In this document: positions 6,916-15,099 of the stretch, piece after piece
Position numbering within the stretch: position 1 is the stretch's first letter
How the letters are laid out: each line of letters opens with the position of its first letter
Assembly: GCA_023399375.1 (NCBI GenBank)
Contig: JAEWPX010000085.1
Span: 1 to 31,222 of the forward strand
From: Pseudomonadota bacterium
Lineage (GTDB): Bacteria > Desulfobacterota > Desulfovibrionia > Desulfovibrionales > Desulfovibrionaceae
Length of the DNA stretch: 31,222 nt
Direction: 5' to 3'
Made by a program: the position numbers and the translations under genes
Notes under the pieces: model-generated
What the model saw: the letters and a program-made list of their open reading frames with translations, nothing else
What the model was told of the DNA's origin: nothing
The model's database searches: none

Positions 6916-7827
6916 ATGAACACGAAAACGCGTATGACGGGCGTCTATTGCAAACTGGTGGGCTCGGCCGTGCTCTGGGGCGGCACCTGGGTCGCCGGGC
7001 GCATCCTCAGCCAATACATGGGGCCGTTCTCGGCGGCGTTTCTGCGCTTCGCCCTGGCCTCGGCCTTTCTCGTCTTTCTCACGGCCCGGCTGGAAGGGGG
7101 CGTGCCGCGCCTGACGCGGGCCAATTTCCCCTGGCTGCTGGCGCTCGCCGCCACGGGCATCTTCGCCTACAACGCGCTGTTTTTCGCCGGCCTGCGCACG
7201 GTCCCGGCCGGGCGCGCGGCGCTGATCGTCGCGGCCATCCCGGCCGTGGTCGCCCTGTTCTCGTCGCTGCTGTTCAAGGAACGCTTCGGGGCGCCGAAGG
7301 CCGCGGGGCTTGCCCTGTCCTTTTGCGGCGTGGGACTCATCGTCAGCGGCGGCGATCCGGGCCGGGTGCTGGCCGAGGGGCTCTCCACCGGGGATCTCTA
7401 CATTTTCGGCTGCGTGCTCACCTGGGCGGCCTACACGCTGCTCGGCAAGAAGGCCATGGAGCGCGTGGCCCCGTACGGCGCGGTGACTTGGTCGTGCATC
7501 CTGGGCGCGCTCATGTTGCTGCCCCCGGCCCTGGCCACGGGCCTCGTCCGCGAGGCGGCGCAGGCTGGCCCCGTGGCCTGGGGCTGCCTGCTCTTTTTCG
7601 GCATCCTGGCCACGGGATTCGGGTTCTCCTGGTATTACGAGGGCGTGCAGGCCATCGGCCCGACCAGGGCCGGGGTGTTCATCAATCTCGTGCCCGTCAC
7701 GGCCGTTTTTCTCGGCTGGCTGCTCCTTGACGAAGCGCTTTCCGCAACCTTGGCCGGCGGAGGATTGTGCGTGCTGGCCGGGGTTTGGCTGACCAACCGC
7801 CGCGGGCGGGCTTTGGAAAGCCGATAA
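6916..7827 (+). CDS. EamA family (DMT superfamily) transporter
   Basis: A 303-residue inner-membrane protein with about ten predicted helices arranged as two EamA repeats (about residues 12-145 and 160-295). Markers are GSAVLWGGTWVAGRIL in helix 1, AALIVAAIPAVVALFSSLLFKE closing repeat 1, and RAGVFINLVPVTAVFLGWLLLDE closing repeat 2. Members export metabolites or amino acids, but the substrate cannot be read from the sequence. It diverges from the GltD-like gene with a 96-bp gap. No clear ribosome-binding site precedes the ATG at 6916; a second ATG at 6934 is also possible. It ends 64 bp before the response regulator gene, in the same direction. Confidence 0.88.
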   Translation: MNTKTRMTGVYCKLVGSAVLWGGTWVAGRILSQYMGPFSAAFLRFALASAFLVFLTARLEGGVPRLTRANFPWLLALAATGIFAYNALFFAGLRTVPAGRAALIVAAIPAVVALFSSLLFKERFGAPKAAGLALSFCGVGLIVSGGDPGRVLAEGLSTGDLYIFGCVLTWAAYTLLGKKAMERVAPYGAVTWSCILGALMLLPPALATGLVREAAQAGPVAWGCLLFFGILATGFGFSWYYEGVQAIGPTRAGVFINLVPVTAVFLGWLLLDEALSATLAGGGLCVLAGVWLTNRRGRALESR

Positions 7828-7891
7828 CGGTCTTGCGCTTCCTCTGCCGAGAGGCTAGACCAACACCAATTTCCGCGCCTGGAGCCCATTC

Positions 7892-8818
7892 ATGGAGATG
7901 CCCGCAACCCCGGCAACCGTGCTGGTGGTCGACGACGCGCCATCCAATCTGGCCATTTTGACCGAAACGCTTCGCGGCGAATTCGACGTGCGCATCGCCA
8001 CGAGCGGAGCGGAAGCCTTGCGTCTGGTGGACGCCTCGCCGCCGGACCTGATCCTGCTCGACATCCTCATGCCCGACATGGACGGCTACGAGGTCTGCCG
8101 CCGCCTCAAGACGGATTACGCCACGCGCAACATTCCGATCATTTTCCTCACGGCGAAAAACGAGGTGGCCGACGAGACGCAAGGGCTGTCGCTCGGCGCG
8201 GTGGACTACATCACCAAGCCCGTAACCGTGCCCATCGTCCAGGCCCGGGTGCGCGCCCACGTGGAACTCAAGCGCCGGGGCGACCTGCTCGAAAACCTGT
8301 CCATGCGCGACGGCCTCACCGGCATCGCCAACCGCCGCCGCTTCGACGAGTGCCTGGAACGCGCCTGGCGGCACGGCATGCGTTGCGCCACGCCGCTTTC
8401 CGTCATCATGGCCGACATCGACGACTTCAAGGCCTACAACGACGCCTACGGCCACATGGCTGGCGACATCTGCCTCAAAAACGTCGCCAGGGCCCTGGCC
8501 GGGGTCTTGCGCCGGCCGGGCGACCTGGCCGCGCGTTTCGGCGGCGAAGAATTCGCCATGGTGCTCGAAGACACCAGCCTCTCCGGCGCGAGACACCTCG
8601 CCGAGGCCATGCGCCTGACCGTGCGCGCCCTGGACATGGCGCACGCCGGCTCCCGGGCCGCGCCGATCGTCACGGTGAGCCTCGGCGTCGCCAGCGTCGT
8701 GCCCGTGGGGGCCCTTTCGCCCGATGCGCTCCTGTGCAGCGCCGACCGCATGCTCTACCAGGCCAAGCAGGCCGGTCGCGACCGCGTCGTGGCCGACTGC
8801 CTGCCCCTGGCCTGTTGA
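7892..8818 (+). CDS. Response regulator with GGDEF diguanylate cyclase output (PleD/WspR-like)
   Basis: A 308-residue protein with a receiver domain (about 8-125) and a GGDEF domain (about 138-303). The receiver has the acidic pair Asp14/Asp15, phospho-acceptor Asp57 (LILLDILMPDMDG), Thr87 and Lys109, all intact. The cyclase has the active-site signature GGEEF (217-221), the metal/substrate region DIDDFKAYNDAYGH, and the product-inhibition I-site RPGD (208-211) five residues before it. It should therefore make cyclic di-GMP when phosphorylated and be feedback-inhibited (family knowledge). The ATG at 7892 follows GGAG by seven bases. No histidine kinase gene is adjacent, so the cognate sensor lies elsewhere. 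Confidence 0.95.
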   Translation: MEMPATPATVLVVDDAPSNLAILTETLRGEFDVRIATSGAEALRLVDASPPDLILLDILMPDMDGYEVCRRLKTDYATRNIPIIFLTAKNEVADETQGLSLGAVDYITKPVTVPIVQARVRAHVELKRRGDLLENLSMRDGLTGIANRRRFDECLERAWRHGMRCATPLSVIMADIDDFKAYNDAYGHMAGDICLKNVARALAGVLRRPGDLAARFGGEEFAMVLEDTSLSGARHLAEAMRLTVRALDMAHAGSRAAPIVTVSLGVASVVPVGALSPDALLCSADRMLYQAKQAGRDRVVADCLPLAC

Positions 8819-8984
8819 TCCCCCCACCCCCGCGCGCCGCGCCTGCCGGCCTTGATCGGCTGCGCCAACTCTGCTATCCGGTTACGGTTCCACCGCGCCG
8901 CAGCGACACCCCGCGCCGGATGTTTCCGGCGTCGTCGGATTACGGCCCTGGCCCCGCACCGTCACCTCAACCCGGGAGCGTCTC

Positions 8985-9737
8985 ATGCGCAAGCGTCTTG
9001 GCCTTCTTCTGGCCGCCCTGGCCGTCTTTGTCCTGTGCTGCGGCAGCTTGGCCGCCGCCGAGGAGAAAGTCTACGTCAACGGCATCGACTTCGGCTTTCC
9101 GCCCTTCGGCTTCGTGGACAAGGACGGCAAGCCCACGGGCTTCGACGTCGAGTCCCTGGACTGGATCGCCAAGAAAATGGGCTTCAAAGTCAAGCACCAG
9201 CCCATGGACTGGGACGGCATCATTCCCGCCCTGCTGGCCAAGAAGATCGACATCATCGCCTCGGGCATGAGCGCCACGGCCGAGCGCGCCCAGAAGGTCG
9301 ATTTCTCCATCCCCTACTACGAAGTCACGCAGGTGCTCGTGGTGCCGGACAAGGAGAAGACCCCTCTGGCCGACCTGCTCAAGTCCGGCAAGAAGATCGG
9401 CGTCCAGCGCGGCACGGTCACGGCCAAGCTGCTCGAGGAACTGGTCACCAAGCCCGGCTACAAGTTCGAGGTCGTGCCCTACGACTCCACGGACCTGTCC
9501 ATGGAAGACCTCAAGATCGGCCGCATCGCAGGTTCCGGCATGGACAGCACCATCGCCAAGGAAGTCATGAAGAATCCCGGCTTCAAGGTCGCCGGCACCT
9601 TCGACGCCGCGCCCGAGAAGTACGGCTATGCCATGCGCAAGGAAGACAAGGAATTCCAGGACAAGGTCAACAAGGGGCTCAAGCTCCTCATGGCCGACCC
9701 CTACTGGAACGACCTCAAGGCCAAGTACGGCCTGTAG
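8985..9737 (+). CDS. Amino acid ABC transporter, periplasmic substrate-binding protein
   Basis: A 250-residue solute-binding protein (SBP_bac_3 family) for polar amino acids. A Sec signal peptide (MRKRLGLLLAALAVFVLCCGSL) probably ends at AAA before EEKVYV. The mature protein begins with the family pattern VYVNGIDFGFPPFGFVD and KPTGFDVESLDWIAKKMGF, with MDWDGIIPALLAKKIDIIASGMSATAERAQKVDFSIPYY shortly after (quoted here in overlapping family motifs WDGIIPALLAKKIDII and TAERAQKVDFSIPYY). GGGAG stands six bases before the ATG. A weak promoter match, TTGATC (8852-8857) and TATCCG (8875-8880) with 17 bp between, lies upstream. The gene opens a four-gene importer operon. The exact amino acid cannot be told. 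Confidence 0.93.
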   Translation: MRKRLGLLLAALAVFVLCCGSLAAAEEKVYVNGIDFGFPPFGFVDKDGKPTGFDVESLDWIAKKMGFKVKHQPMDWDGIIPALLAKKIDIIASGMSATAERAQKVDFSIPYYEVTQVLVVPDKEKTPLADLLKSGKKIGVQRGTVTAKLLEELVTKPGYKFEVVPYDSTDLSMEDLKIGRIAGSGMDSTIAKEVMKNPGFKVAGTFDAAPEKYGYAMRKEDKEFQDKVNKGLKLLMADPYWNDLKAKYGL

Positions 9738-9751
9738 TCCCCCGACCCCGT

Positions 9752-9785
9752 GCCTTCCGGGCCGCCCTCGCGCCGCCCGGAAGGC
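9752..9785 (+). repeat. 11-bp perfect hairpin between binding-protein and permease genes
   Basis: GCCTTCCGGGC (9752-9762) pairs with GCCCGGAAGGC (9775-9785) around a 12-base loop, 14 bp after the binding-protein stop codon. There is no T-tract. Hairpins at this place in importer operons commonly protect the binding-protein mRNA from 3' decay, giving more binding protein than permease; that role is inferred here. Confidence 0.65.
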
Positions 9786-9808
9786 GCTGGCCCGCCCGGA
9801 CGCGATTC

Positions 9809-10522
9809 ATGGAAGGATTTATAAAGGCCGCGCAGGCCTCCTTGGACGCCCTGCCCTACATTTTGGGAGGACTGTGGTGGACGGCGGGACTCATCCTCGG
9901 GGCCATGGCCCTGGGGCTTTTGCTCGGCATCCCCCTGGCCGTGGTCCATGTCTACGGCGGCCGGTTTAGCCGGCGGTGCGTCGCGACCTATGTCTGGCTT
10001 TTTCGCGGCATCCCCATCCTGGTGCAGCTCTATCTCTTCTATTTCGGCATCATGGCCTATTTGAGCGAGATTCCGGCCCTGTCGTTTCTGCCACTGTCCT
10101 CGGGATTTTTCTCCGCAGTGGTCGTGCTCGGCCTCACCAGCGCCGCCTACCAGTCGCAGATTTTCCGCGGCGCCATGCAGAGCCTGCCCGCCGGCCAGCT
10201 CAAAGCCGCACGGGCGCTGGGCTTAAGCGACTCCCAGGCCATCCGCGCCATCATCCTGCCCCAGGCGCTGCGCCTGTCCATCCCGGCCTGGTCCAACGAA
10301 TATTCCATCCTGCTCAAGGACTCCGCTTTGGCCTTCACCATCGGCGTCCTCGAAGTCATGTCGCGCACGCGCTCCGTGGCGGCGACAACGCACCAGCCGC
10401 TGCCGCTGTCCATTCTGGCCGGCGCGCTCTTTTTCTTTCTGACCTGGGCCGGCATCAAGGCCCTCAAACGCCTGGAAGCCAAGGTGCGCATCCCCGGATA
10501 CGCGCACCAGGGAACGCTGTAG
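9809..10522 (+). CDS. Amino acid ABC transporter permease (HisM/GlnP family), first
   Basis: A 237-residue inner-membrane permease with about five helices. The conserved N-terminal region GGLWWTAGLILGAMALGLLLG and LFRGIPILVQLYLFYFG are typical of polar amino acid permeases. The EAA-like coupling loop is QLKAARALGLSDSQAIRAII followed by LPQALRLSIP, which contacts the ATPase. The ATG at 9809 has only a weak ribosome-binding site (CGGA). It follows the binding-protein gene by 71 bp, a gap holding a strong hairpin. Its stop is one base before the ATPase start, so the two are translationally linked. Confidence 0.92.
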   Translation: MEGFIKAAQASLDALPYILGGLWWTAGLILGAMALGLLLGIPLAVVHVYGGRFSRRCVATYVWLFRGIPILVQLYLFYFGIMAYLSEIPALSFLPLSSGFFSAVVVLGLTSAAYQSQIFRGAMQSLPAGQLKAARALGLSDSQAIRAIILPQALRLSIPAWSNEYSILLKDSALAFTIGVLEVMSRTRSVAATTHQPLPLSILAGALFFFLTWAGIKALKRLEAKVRIPGYAHQGTL

Positions 10523-10523
10523 C

Positions 10524-11300
10524 ATGGACCATCCGGCCATTTTGGACGTCGCCAACATCGTTAAGACCATCGGCGGCCAGCGCATCCTCGACGATGTCTC
10601 CTTTTCCGTCAAAAAAGGCGGGCTCAAGGTACTGATCGGCCCGTCCGGGGCCGGCAAGTCCACCCTGCTCTCCTGCATCAATTTTCTTTCGCCGCCCGAT
10701 TCCGGCACGATTTCCCTGGACGGCAAAGCCGTCAACGGCAAGAGCAAAAAGGAACTGCTCGCCCTGCGCCAACAGGTTGGCATGATCTTCCAGGATTTCA
10801 ACCTGTTCGACCACCTCACCGCCATGGAGAACGTGCGTGTGGCGCTTATCAAGGTCAAGGGCCTGGACAAGCGCGCCGCCACCAACCGGGCCATGGAAGA
10901 GCTCGCCCGCGTCGGCTTGGCCGACAAACCGGGGCTCTACCCCGCCCAGCTCTCCGGCGGCCAGAAGCAGCGGGTGTCCGTGGCTCGGGCCCTGGCGCTC
11001 GACCCCAAGGTGTTGCTCCTCGACGAGCCCACCTCGGCGCTCGACCCGGAGCTCATCGGCGAGGTGCTCACCGTCATCCGTGACCTGGCCGACGAGGGCA
11101 TGACCATGGTCATGGCCACGCACCAGATCAGCTTTTCGGCGTCCCTGGCCGACGAATTCCTGTTCATGGAAAAGGGGCGCATCGTGGAGCGCGGCGCGCC
11201 GGCCGTGCTGCTTTCCCGCAATTCCGGCAGCCGCACCCAGTCCTTTTGCGCCAAGCTCAGCGAGCTGGCCGGCGACGCCACGTGCGAAATCGCCTCCTAG
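10524..11300 (+). CDS. Amino acid ABC transporter ATP-binding protein (GlnQ/HisP family)
   Basis: A 258-residue cytoplasmic ATPase that energises the importer. Walker A is GPSGAGKST (39-47), the Q-loop is Gln90 (MIFQDFNLFDHLTAMENV), the ABC signature LSGGQKQR starts at 143, Walker B VLLLDEP ends at 169, and the switch His is His200 (MATHQ). All catalytic residues are intact. It starts one base after the upstream permease and ends 9 bp before the second permease. The Cys-containing C-terminal tail after LSRNSGSRTQSF is ordinary for this family. Confidence 0.95.
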   Translation: MDHPAILDVANIVKTIGGQRILDDVSFSVKKGGLKVLIGPSGAGKSTLLSCINFLSPPDSGTISLDGKAVNGKSKKELLALRQQVGMIFQDFNLFDHLTAMENVRVALIKVKGLDKRAATNRAMEELARVGLADKPGLYPAQLSGGQKQRVSVARALALDPKVLLLDEPTSALDPELIGEVLTVIRDLADEGMTMVMATHQISFSASLADEFLFMEKGRIVERGAPAVLLSRNSGSRTQSFCAKLSELAGDATCEIAS

Positions 11301-11309
11301 CGTCACGGC

Positions 11310-12002
11310 ATGGACAGCTTTTTCGAATTCGCGACAACGCGCATCATCCCCGCCCTCGACGCCGGGCTCTGGACGAGCATCCTGCTCATCATCCCCTCGT
11401 CGCTGCTGGGCGTGGCCATCGGCGTGACCGTGGGCACGGCCCGGGTCTACGCGCCGCGTCCCGTGGTGCGGGTCCTCGACTGGTACGTCTCGCTTTTTCG
11501 CGGCACGCCGCTCGTGGTGCAGCTCTACTTCTGGTACTTCGCCCTGCCCTACGTCGCCGTCGGCGACTTCCGGCTCATCCTCTCGCCCATGTGGTCGGCC
11601 ATCGTCGGCTTTGCGCTGTGCAGCGGCGCCTACCAGTCCGAATACATCCGGGGGGGCCTGCTTTCCATCAAGCGGGGGCAGCTGCGCGCCGCGCAGGCGC
11701 TCGGCATGACGCCGTTTACCACCATCACCGCGGTGGTCCTGCCGCAAGCCTTCCGCCGCGCGCTGCCGGGCTGCGGCAACGAGATCATCTACCTCATCAA
11801 GTACTCTTCGCTCGCTTCCATCATCACGGTCAGCGACCTCACGGGGATGGGCCGAAGCCTGGCCAAGGCCACCTTCCGCAACACGGAAGTCTTCATCGTG
11901 GTCGGGCTCTACTACCTGGCGCTCGTGACCGTGGCCACGTTCGTCCTGCGCGCCGTGGAGAAGCGGCTGGAGTTGCCGGGCTTCGAAACAAAGAAGGATT
12001 AG
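11310..12002 (+). CDS. Amino acid ABC transporter permease (HisQ/GlnP family), second
   Basis: A 230-residue permease that presumably pairs with the 237-residue one as a heterodimer. LFRGTPLVVQLYFWYFALPY and the coupling loop QLRAAQALGMTPFTTITAVV followed by LPQAFRRALPGCGNE are the family hallmarks; about five helices are predicted. It lies 9 bp behind the ATPase gene and is the last gene of the importer operon. An AT-rich perfect palindrome follows 10 bp after its stop. Two permease genes flanking the ATPase gene is a common layout for polar amino acid importers. Confidence 0.92.
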   Translation: MDSFFEFATTRIIPALDAGLWTSILLIIPSSLLGVAIGVTVGTARVYAPRPVVRVLDWYVSLFRGTPLVVQLYFWYFALPYVAVGDFRLILSPMWSAIVGFALCSGAYQSEYIRGGLLSIKRGQLRAAQALGMTPFTTITAVVLPQAFRRALPGCGNEIIYLIKYSSLASIITVSDLTGMGRSLAKATFRNTEVFIVVGLYYLALVTVATFVLRAVEKRLELPGFETKKD

Positions 12003-12012
12003 CGCTGCGATT

Positions 12013-12040
12013 TTAAAAAAATACGTCAGTATTTTTTTAA
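12013..12040 (+). terminator. AT-rich perfect palindrome after the importer operon
   Basis: TTAAAAAAATAC (12013-12024) pairs perfectly with GTATTTTTTTAA (12029-12040) around the loop GTCA. The position just after the last transporter gene and the run of seven T suggest an intrinsic terminator, but the stem has only two G-C pairs. An operator for the following dehydrogenase gene is the alternative. Confidence 0.5.
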
Positions 12041-12107
12041 TAATAGTTCTTCAACGGTGTTGCCCGCCTAAACAGTATTTCCTTCATTCAAGGAGGCGAC
12101 ACGAGTC

Positions 12108-13469
12108 ATGGACGCGAGCCTGCTTGCCGCCCTGGCCCGGGAACTAGGGCCGGGCTTTCGCACGGACGCCGCCGGCCGCGACGCGGCCGCGACCGACGAT
12201 TCGGGTCTTGTCTTCCGCCCGGACGCCGTCTTTTTCCCGAAAGACGCCGATGAAATCAGCCGGCTTATGCGTCTGGCCCATATGCACAGCTTTCCCGTCA
12301 CCCCGCGCGGGGCCGGTACGGGGCTTTGCGGCGGCTGCCTGCCGGCGCGCGGCGGCGTCGCGGTTGCGACCACGGCCATGGACCGCATCCTGTCAATCGA
12401 CACGGTCAACGGCGTGGCCGTGGTCGAGCCCGGCGTCGTCACCAAGACCCTGCGCGACGCGGCCGCGGCCAAGGGGCTTTTCTATCCGCCCGATCCCGCG
12501 AGCTACGCCACCTGCACGCTCGGCGGCAACGCCGCGACCAACGCCGGCGGACCGGCCTGCGTCAAATACGGCGTCACGCGCGACTACGTCCTCGGCCTGA
12601 CCGCCGTGTTGCCTAACGGCGAGCGCCTCAAGACGGGCGTGGCCACGCGCAAGGGCGTTGTGGGCTACGACCTGGCCGGGCTTTTCGTCGGCAGCGAAGG
12701 CACGCTCGGGATCATCACGGAACTGACGCTCAAGCTCATTCCGCTTCCGCGCACGGTGCGCACCATGCTTGCGCTTTTCGCCGACGCCCGCGCGGCCGTG
12801 GCCGCCGTGTCGGCGATCATGACCGGCGGCGTGTGCCCTTCGGCGGTGGAATTCATGGACCGGGCCTGCCTCGGGCTCGTGGAAGAACTGTTGCCCTTCG
12901 CCTTGCCCGGCCGGGACGCGGCGCTTCTGCTCCTTGAGGTGGACGGCGACACGGACGCCACGGCGCGGGACATCCGGCGCGTGGCGGGCATCTGCCGCGA
13001 CGCCGGGGCGCTCGAAGTCCTGCCCGCCGACGACGCGGCGAGGCGCGAGGCGCTGTGGGACATCCGCCGCCAGACCTCCACGCGCATCCACGAAAGCGCG
13101 CCGGTGTACCTGTCCGAGGACACGGTGGTGCCCATCGCGCGCATCCCGGACCTCATCGCCGCCCTGCCCGGGCTCGCCGCGCGTTTCGGCATGGCGGTCT
13201 ACGCCTTCGGCCATGCCGGCGACGGCAACATCCACGTCAACATCACGGGCAAGGAAGGCAGCCGCGAACGCGGCCACGAACTGGTCCGCACACTGGTCGA
13301 GACGGTGCTTGCTCTCGGCGGCACCATGTCCGGCGAGCACGGCGTGGGCCTGACCAAGCAGCCCTTCATCGGCATGGAACTCTCGCCCCGCTCCCTGGCC
13401 TTGCAGCAAGGCCTCAAGGACCTTTTCGATCCCAAAGGGATCCTGAATCCGGGGAAAGTTCTTCCATAA
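12108..13469 (+). CDS. FAD-linked 2-hydroxyacid dehydrogenase (GlcD / D-lactate dehydrogenase type)
   Basis: A 453-residue flavoprotein of the FAD-linked oxidase (VAO) family, type GlcD/Dld. The FAD-binding PP-loop is TPRGAGTGLCGGCLPARGG (about 65-83). KGLFYPPDPAS, GGNAATNAGGP and GLFVGSEGTLGIITE belong to the FAD domain. AFGHAGDGNIHVNI, GGTMSGEHGVGLTKQP and the final LFDPKGILNPGK belong to the substrate domain. Such enzymes oxidise D-lactate or glycolate to the 2-oxo acid, a main carbon-oxidation step in sulfate reducers using lactate (family knowledge). Lactate is the likelier substrate but this is not proven. AAGGAGG lies 11 bases before the ATG. No partner iron-sulfur (GlcF-like) gene is adjacent. 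It is followed by a strong bidirectional terminator. Confidence 0.9.
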   Translation: MDASLLAALARELGPGFRTDAAGRDAAATDDSGLVFRPDAVFFPKDADEISRLMRLAHMHSFPVTPRGAGTGLCGGCLPARGGVAVATTAMDRILSIDTVNGVAVVEPGVVTKTLRDAAAAKGLFYPPDPASYATCTLGGNAATNAGGPACVKYGVTRDYVLGLTAVLPNGERLKTGVATRKGVVGYDLAGLFVGSEGTLGIITELTLKLIPLPRTVRTMLALFADARAAVAAVSAIMTGGVCPSAVEFMDRACLGLVEELLPFALPGRDAALLLLEVDGDTDATARDIRRVAGICRDAGALEVLPADDAARREALWDIRRQTSTRIHESAPVYLSEDTVVPIARIPDLIAALPGLAARFGMAVYAFGHAGDGNIHVNITGKEGSRERGHELVRTLVETVLALGGTMSGEHGVGLTKQPFIGMELSPRSLALQQGLKDLFDPKGILNPGKVLP

Positions 13470-13485
13470 CCCCTCTTCCACACAC

Positions 13486-13525
13486 AAAAAAAACGCCCGC
13501 AGCCGAAGCCGCGGGCGTTTGATTT
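13486..13525. terminator. Bidirectional intrinsic terminator between the dehydrogenase gene and the nuo operon
   Basis: AAACGCCCGC (13491-13500) and GCGGGCGTTT (13511-13520) form a perfect 10-bp stem with a 10-base loop. On the minus strand the stem runs into a run of eight T, ideal for ending the nuo transcript; on the plus strand it is followed by GATTT, also serving the converging dehydrogenase gene. Confidence 0.88.
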
Positions 13526-13586
13526 CTCCGTCCAGCGTGGTTCCGAGGGGCTCTCGTCCCCCCGGCCGCTGGAGGCCTCTCTTTCC

Positions 13587-14108
13587 TTATTCCCCCACTG
13601 CCGCCTCGTCGCGCGCCATCCGCTGCAACCGCGCCAGCAGATCGATGCGGAAGTCCTTGCGGTCGAAGCTCACCATGTAGGGGTTGTCGGAAAATTGCAG
13701 CGAATCCACCGGGCAGGTTTTGGCGCATTGGCCGCACAGGCTGCATAGGGAGAAATCCACGACAAATTCGCCCGGCGTCTTGCTGCCCTTTTGCGGTGCC
13801 GGACCCATCTTGACCGGGCCTTCCTCGCCTTCCTTGGCCGCGATAGGGCAGAGGATGGTGATGCAGTTGGACGGGCAGGCCTTCACACACGCGCCGCAGG
13901 CCACGCAACGCGGCACGGCCGGGTCCTCGTCCTTGCCGATCAGCTCCACATGGCCGCGGTAGGTGACGAGGTTGTCCCGCTCCACCTCTTCCATGGGATA
14001 GATGACCGTCACGCCAGGCTGCGTAAGCGCCTTGCCTGTGACGCCAAGGCCGATGACGAGGCTTTTGAGCCCAGTGTAGGCTTCTTCGATGAGTTGCGAA
14101 ACCGACAT
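13587..14108 (-). CDS. nuoI: Complex I subunit NuoI, 2x[4Fe-4S] ferredoxin-like
   Basis: A 173-residue iron-sulfur subunit of the peripheral arm. Two cluster motifs are CVACGACVKACP (Cys68, 71, 74, 78) and CSLCGQCAKTCP (Cys122, 125, 128, 132), which with Cys swapping bind clusters N6a and N6b that pass electrons to NuoB. Cys82 and Cys87 are additional. GVTVIYPMEEVERDNLVTYRG matches the usual NuoI entry segment before the clusters. GGAGG lies five bases before the ATG. It is the last gene of the operon, one base after nuoH. Because no NuoE, F or G is encoded, NuoI may be where a soluble ferredoxin docks (inference). Confidence 0.94.
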   Translation of the reverse strand: MSVSQLIEEAYTGLKSLVIGLGVTGKALTQPGVTVIYPMEEVERDNLVTYRGHVELIGKDEDPAVPRCVACGACVKACPSNCITILCPIAAKEGEEGPVKMGPAPQKGSKTPGEFVVDFSLCSLCGQCAKTCPVDSLQFSDNPYMVSFDRKDFRIDLLARLQRMARDEAAVGE

Positions 14109-14109
14109 G

Positions 14110-15099
14110 TCAGCCTCCGAATCCGGCCACGATCACGGCCAGGGCAAGGTCAAGCAGCGCCAGGGGCGTGAGCCACTTCCAGCTGAGGTTGAGCAGCTGA
14201 TCGAAGCGCACGCGGGGATACGTCCAGCGCAGCCAGATGATGAAGAAGAGGATGCAGTAGATCTTGACCAGAAACCACCAGACGCCGGGCAGGAACGGCC
14301 CCTGCCAGCCGCCGAGGAACAGCGCCGCGGCCACGCCCGAGACGATGATCATGTTGGCGTATTCGGCCAGGAAAAAGAGGCCGAAGCCCATGCCCGAGTA
14401 CTCGGTATGAAACCCTGCCGTCAGTTCGGACTCGGCCTCTGGCAGGTCGAAGGGGGCGCGGTTGGTCTCGGCCACGGCGCAGACCAGGAAGATGAAAAAC
14501 GCCAGCGGGTTTTTCACGCCGTACCACTGCCAGGGCCAGCCGCCCTGCTGGGCGGAGATCTGAAAGAGGTCGAGGGACCCGGCCGTGATGGCGACGGCCA
14601 TGACGGAGAGCAGCAGCGGCACTTCGTAGGCCACGGACTGGGCCACGGAGCGGGCAGCGCCTAAAAGGCCCCATTTGTTGTTGGAACCCCAGCCGGCGAG
14701 GATCAGCGACAGCACGCCGAGGCCGGAAAAGGCGAGGATCAGCACCAGACCGGTGTTCATGGGAATCATCGCCATGTCCGGTCCCCAGGGCAGCGGCAGC
14801 ATGCACACCGTCACCGGCGCGAAGGCCAAAAGCGGCGCGAGCCAGAACAGGGCCTTGTCGCTGCCGAACGGGGCGACGAGCTGCTTGCCGATGAGCTTGA
14901 CCGCATCCACCAGGGGCTGGAGCAGGCCGTGCGGCCCGACGTGCAGCGGCCCGGGGCGCAGCTGGCAATGGCCGGCCACCTTGCGCTCGACCCAGACCAG
15001 GACGAGGCCGTTTAGGCCCACGAAGGCGAAGATGCACAGGAGCCCGATCACCAGGCGCGTAAGCGGATAATCCAGGCTTAAAAGCTGTTCCAGGTTCAT
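14110..15099 (-). CDS. nuoH: Complex I subunit NuoH (quinone-site membrane subunit)
   Basis: A 329-residue membrane protein with about eight helices that forms the quinone chamber with NuoB and NuoD. WVERKVAGHCQLRPGPLHVG and, later, AETNRAPFDLPEAESELTAG with FHTEYSGM are the invariant NuoH loops; the acidic cluster in the second loop couples quinone reduction to proton transfer (family knowledge). The start is the ATG at 15099, which overlaps the nuoD stop in an ATGA arrangement and has GGAG eight bases upstream. A much longer open frame continues upstream in the same frame through nuoD and nuoC, but this is a GC-rich shadow. Confidence 0.94.
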   Translation of the reverse strand: MNLEQLLSLDYPLTRLVIGLLCIFAFVGLNGLVLVWVERKVAGHCQLRPGPLHVGPHGLLQPLVDAVKLIGKQLVAPFGSDKALFWLAPLLAFAPVTVCMLPLPWGPDMAMIPMNTGLVLILAFSGLGVLSLILAGWGSNNKWGLLGAARSVAQSVAYEVPLLLSVMAVAITAGSLDLFQISAQQGGWPWQWYGVKNPLAFFIFLVCAVAETNRAPFDLPEAESELTAGFHTEYSGMGFGLFFLAEYANMIIVSGVAAALFLGGWQGPFLPGVWWFLVKIYCILFFIIWLRWTYPRVRFDQLLNLSWKWLTPLALLDLALAVIVAGFGG

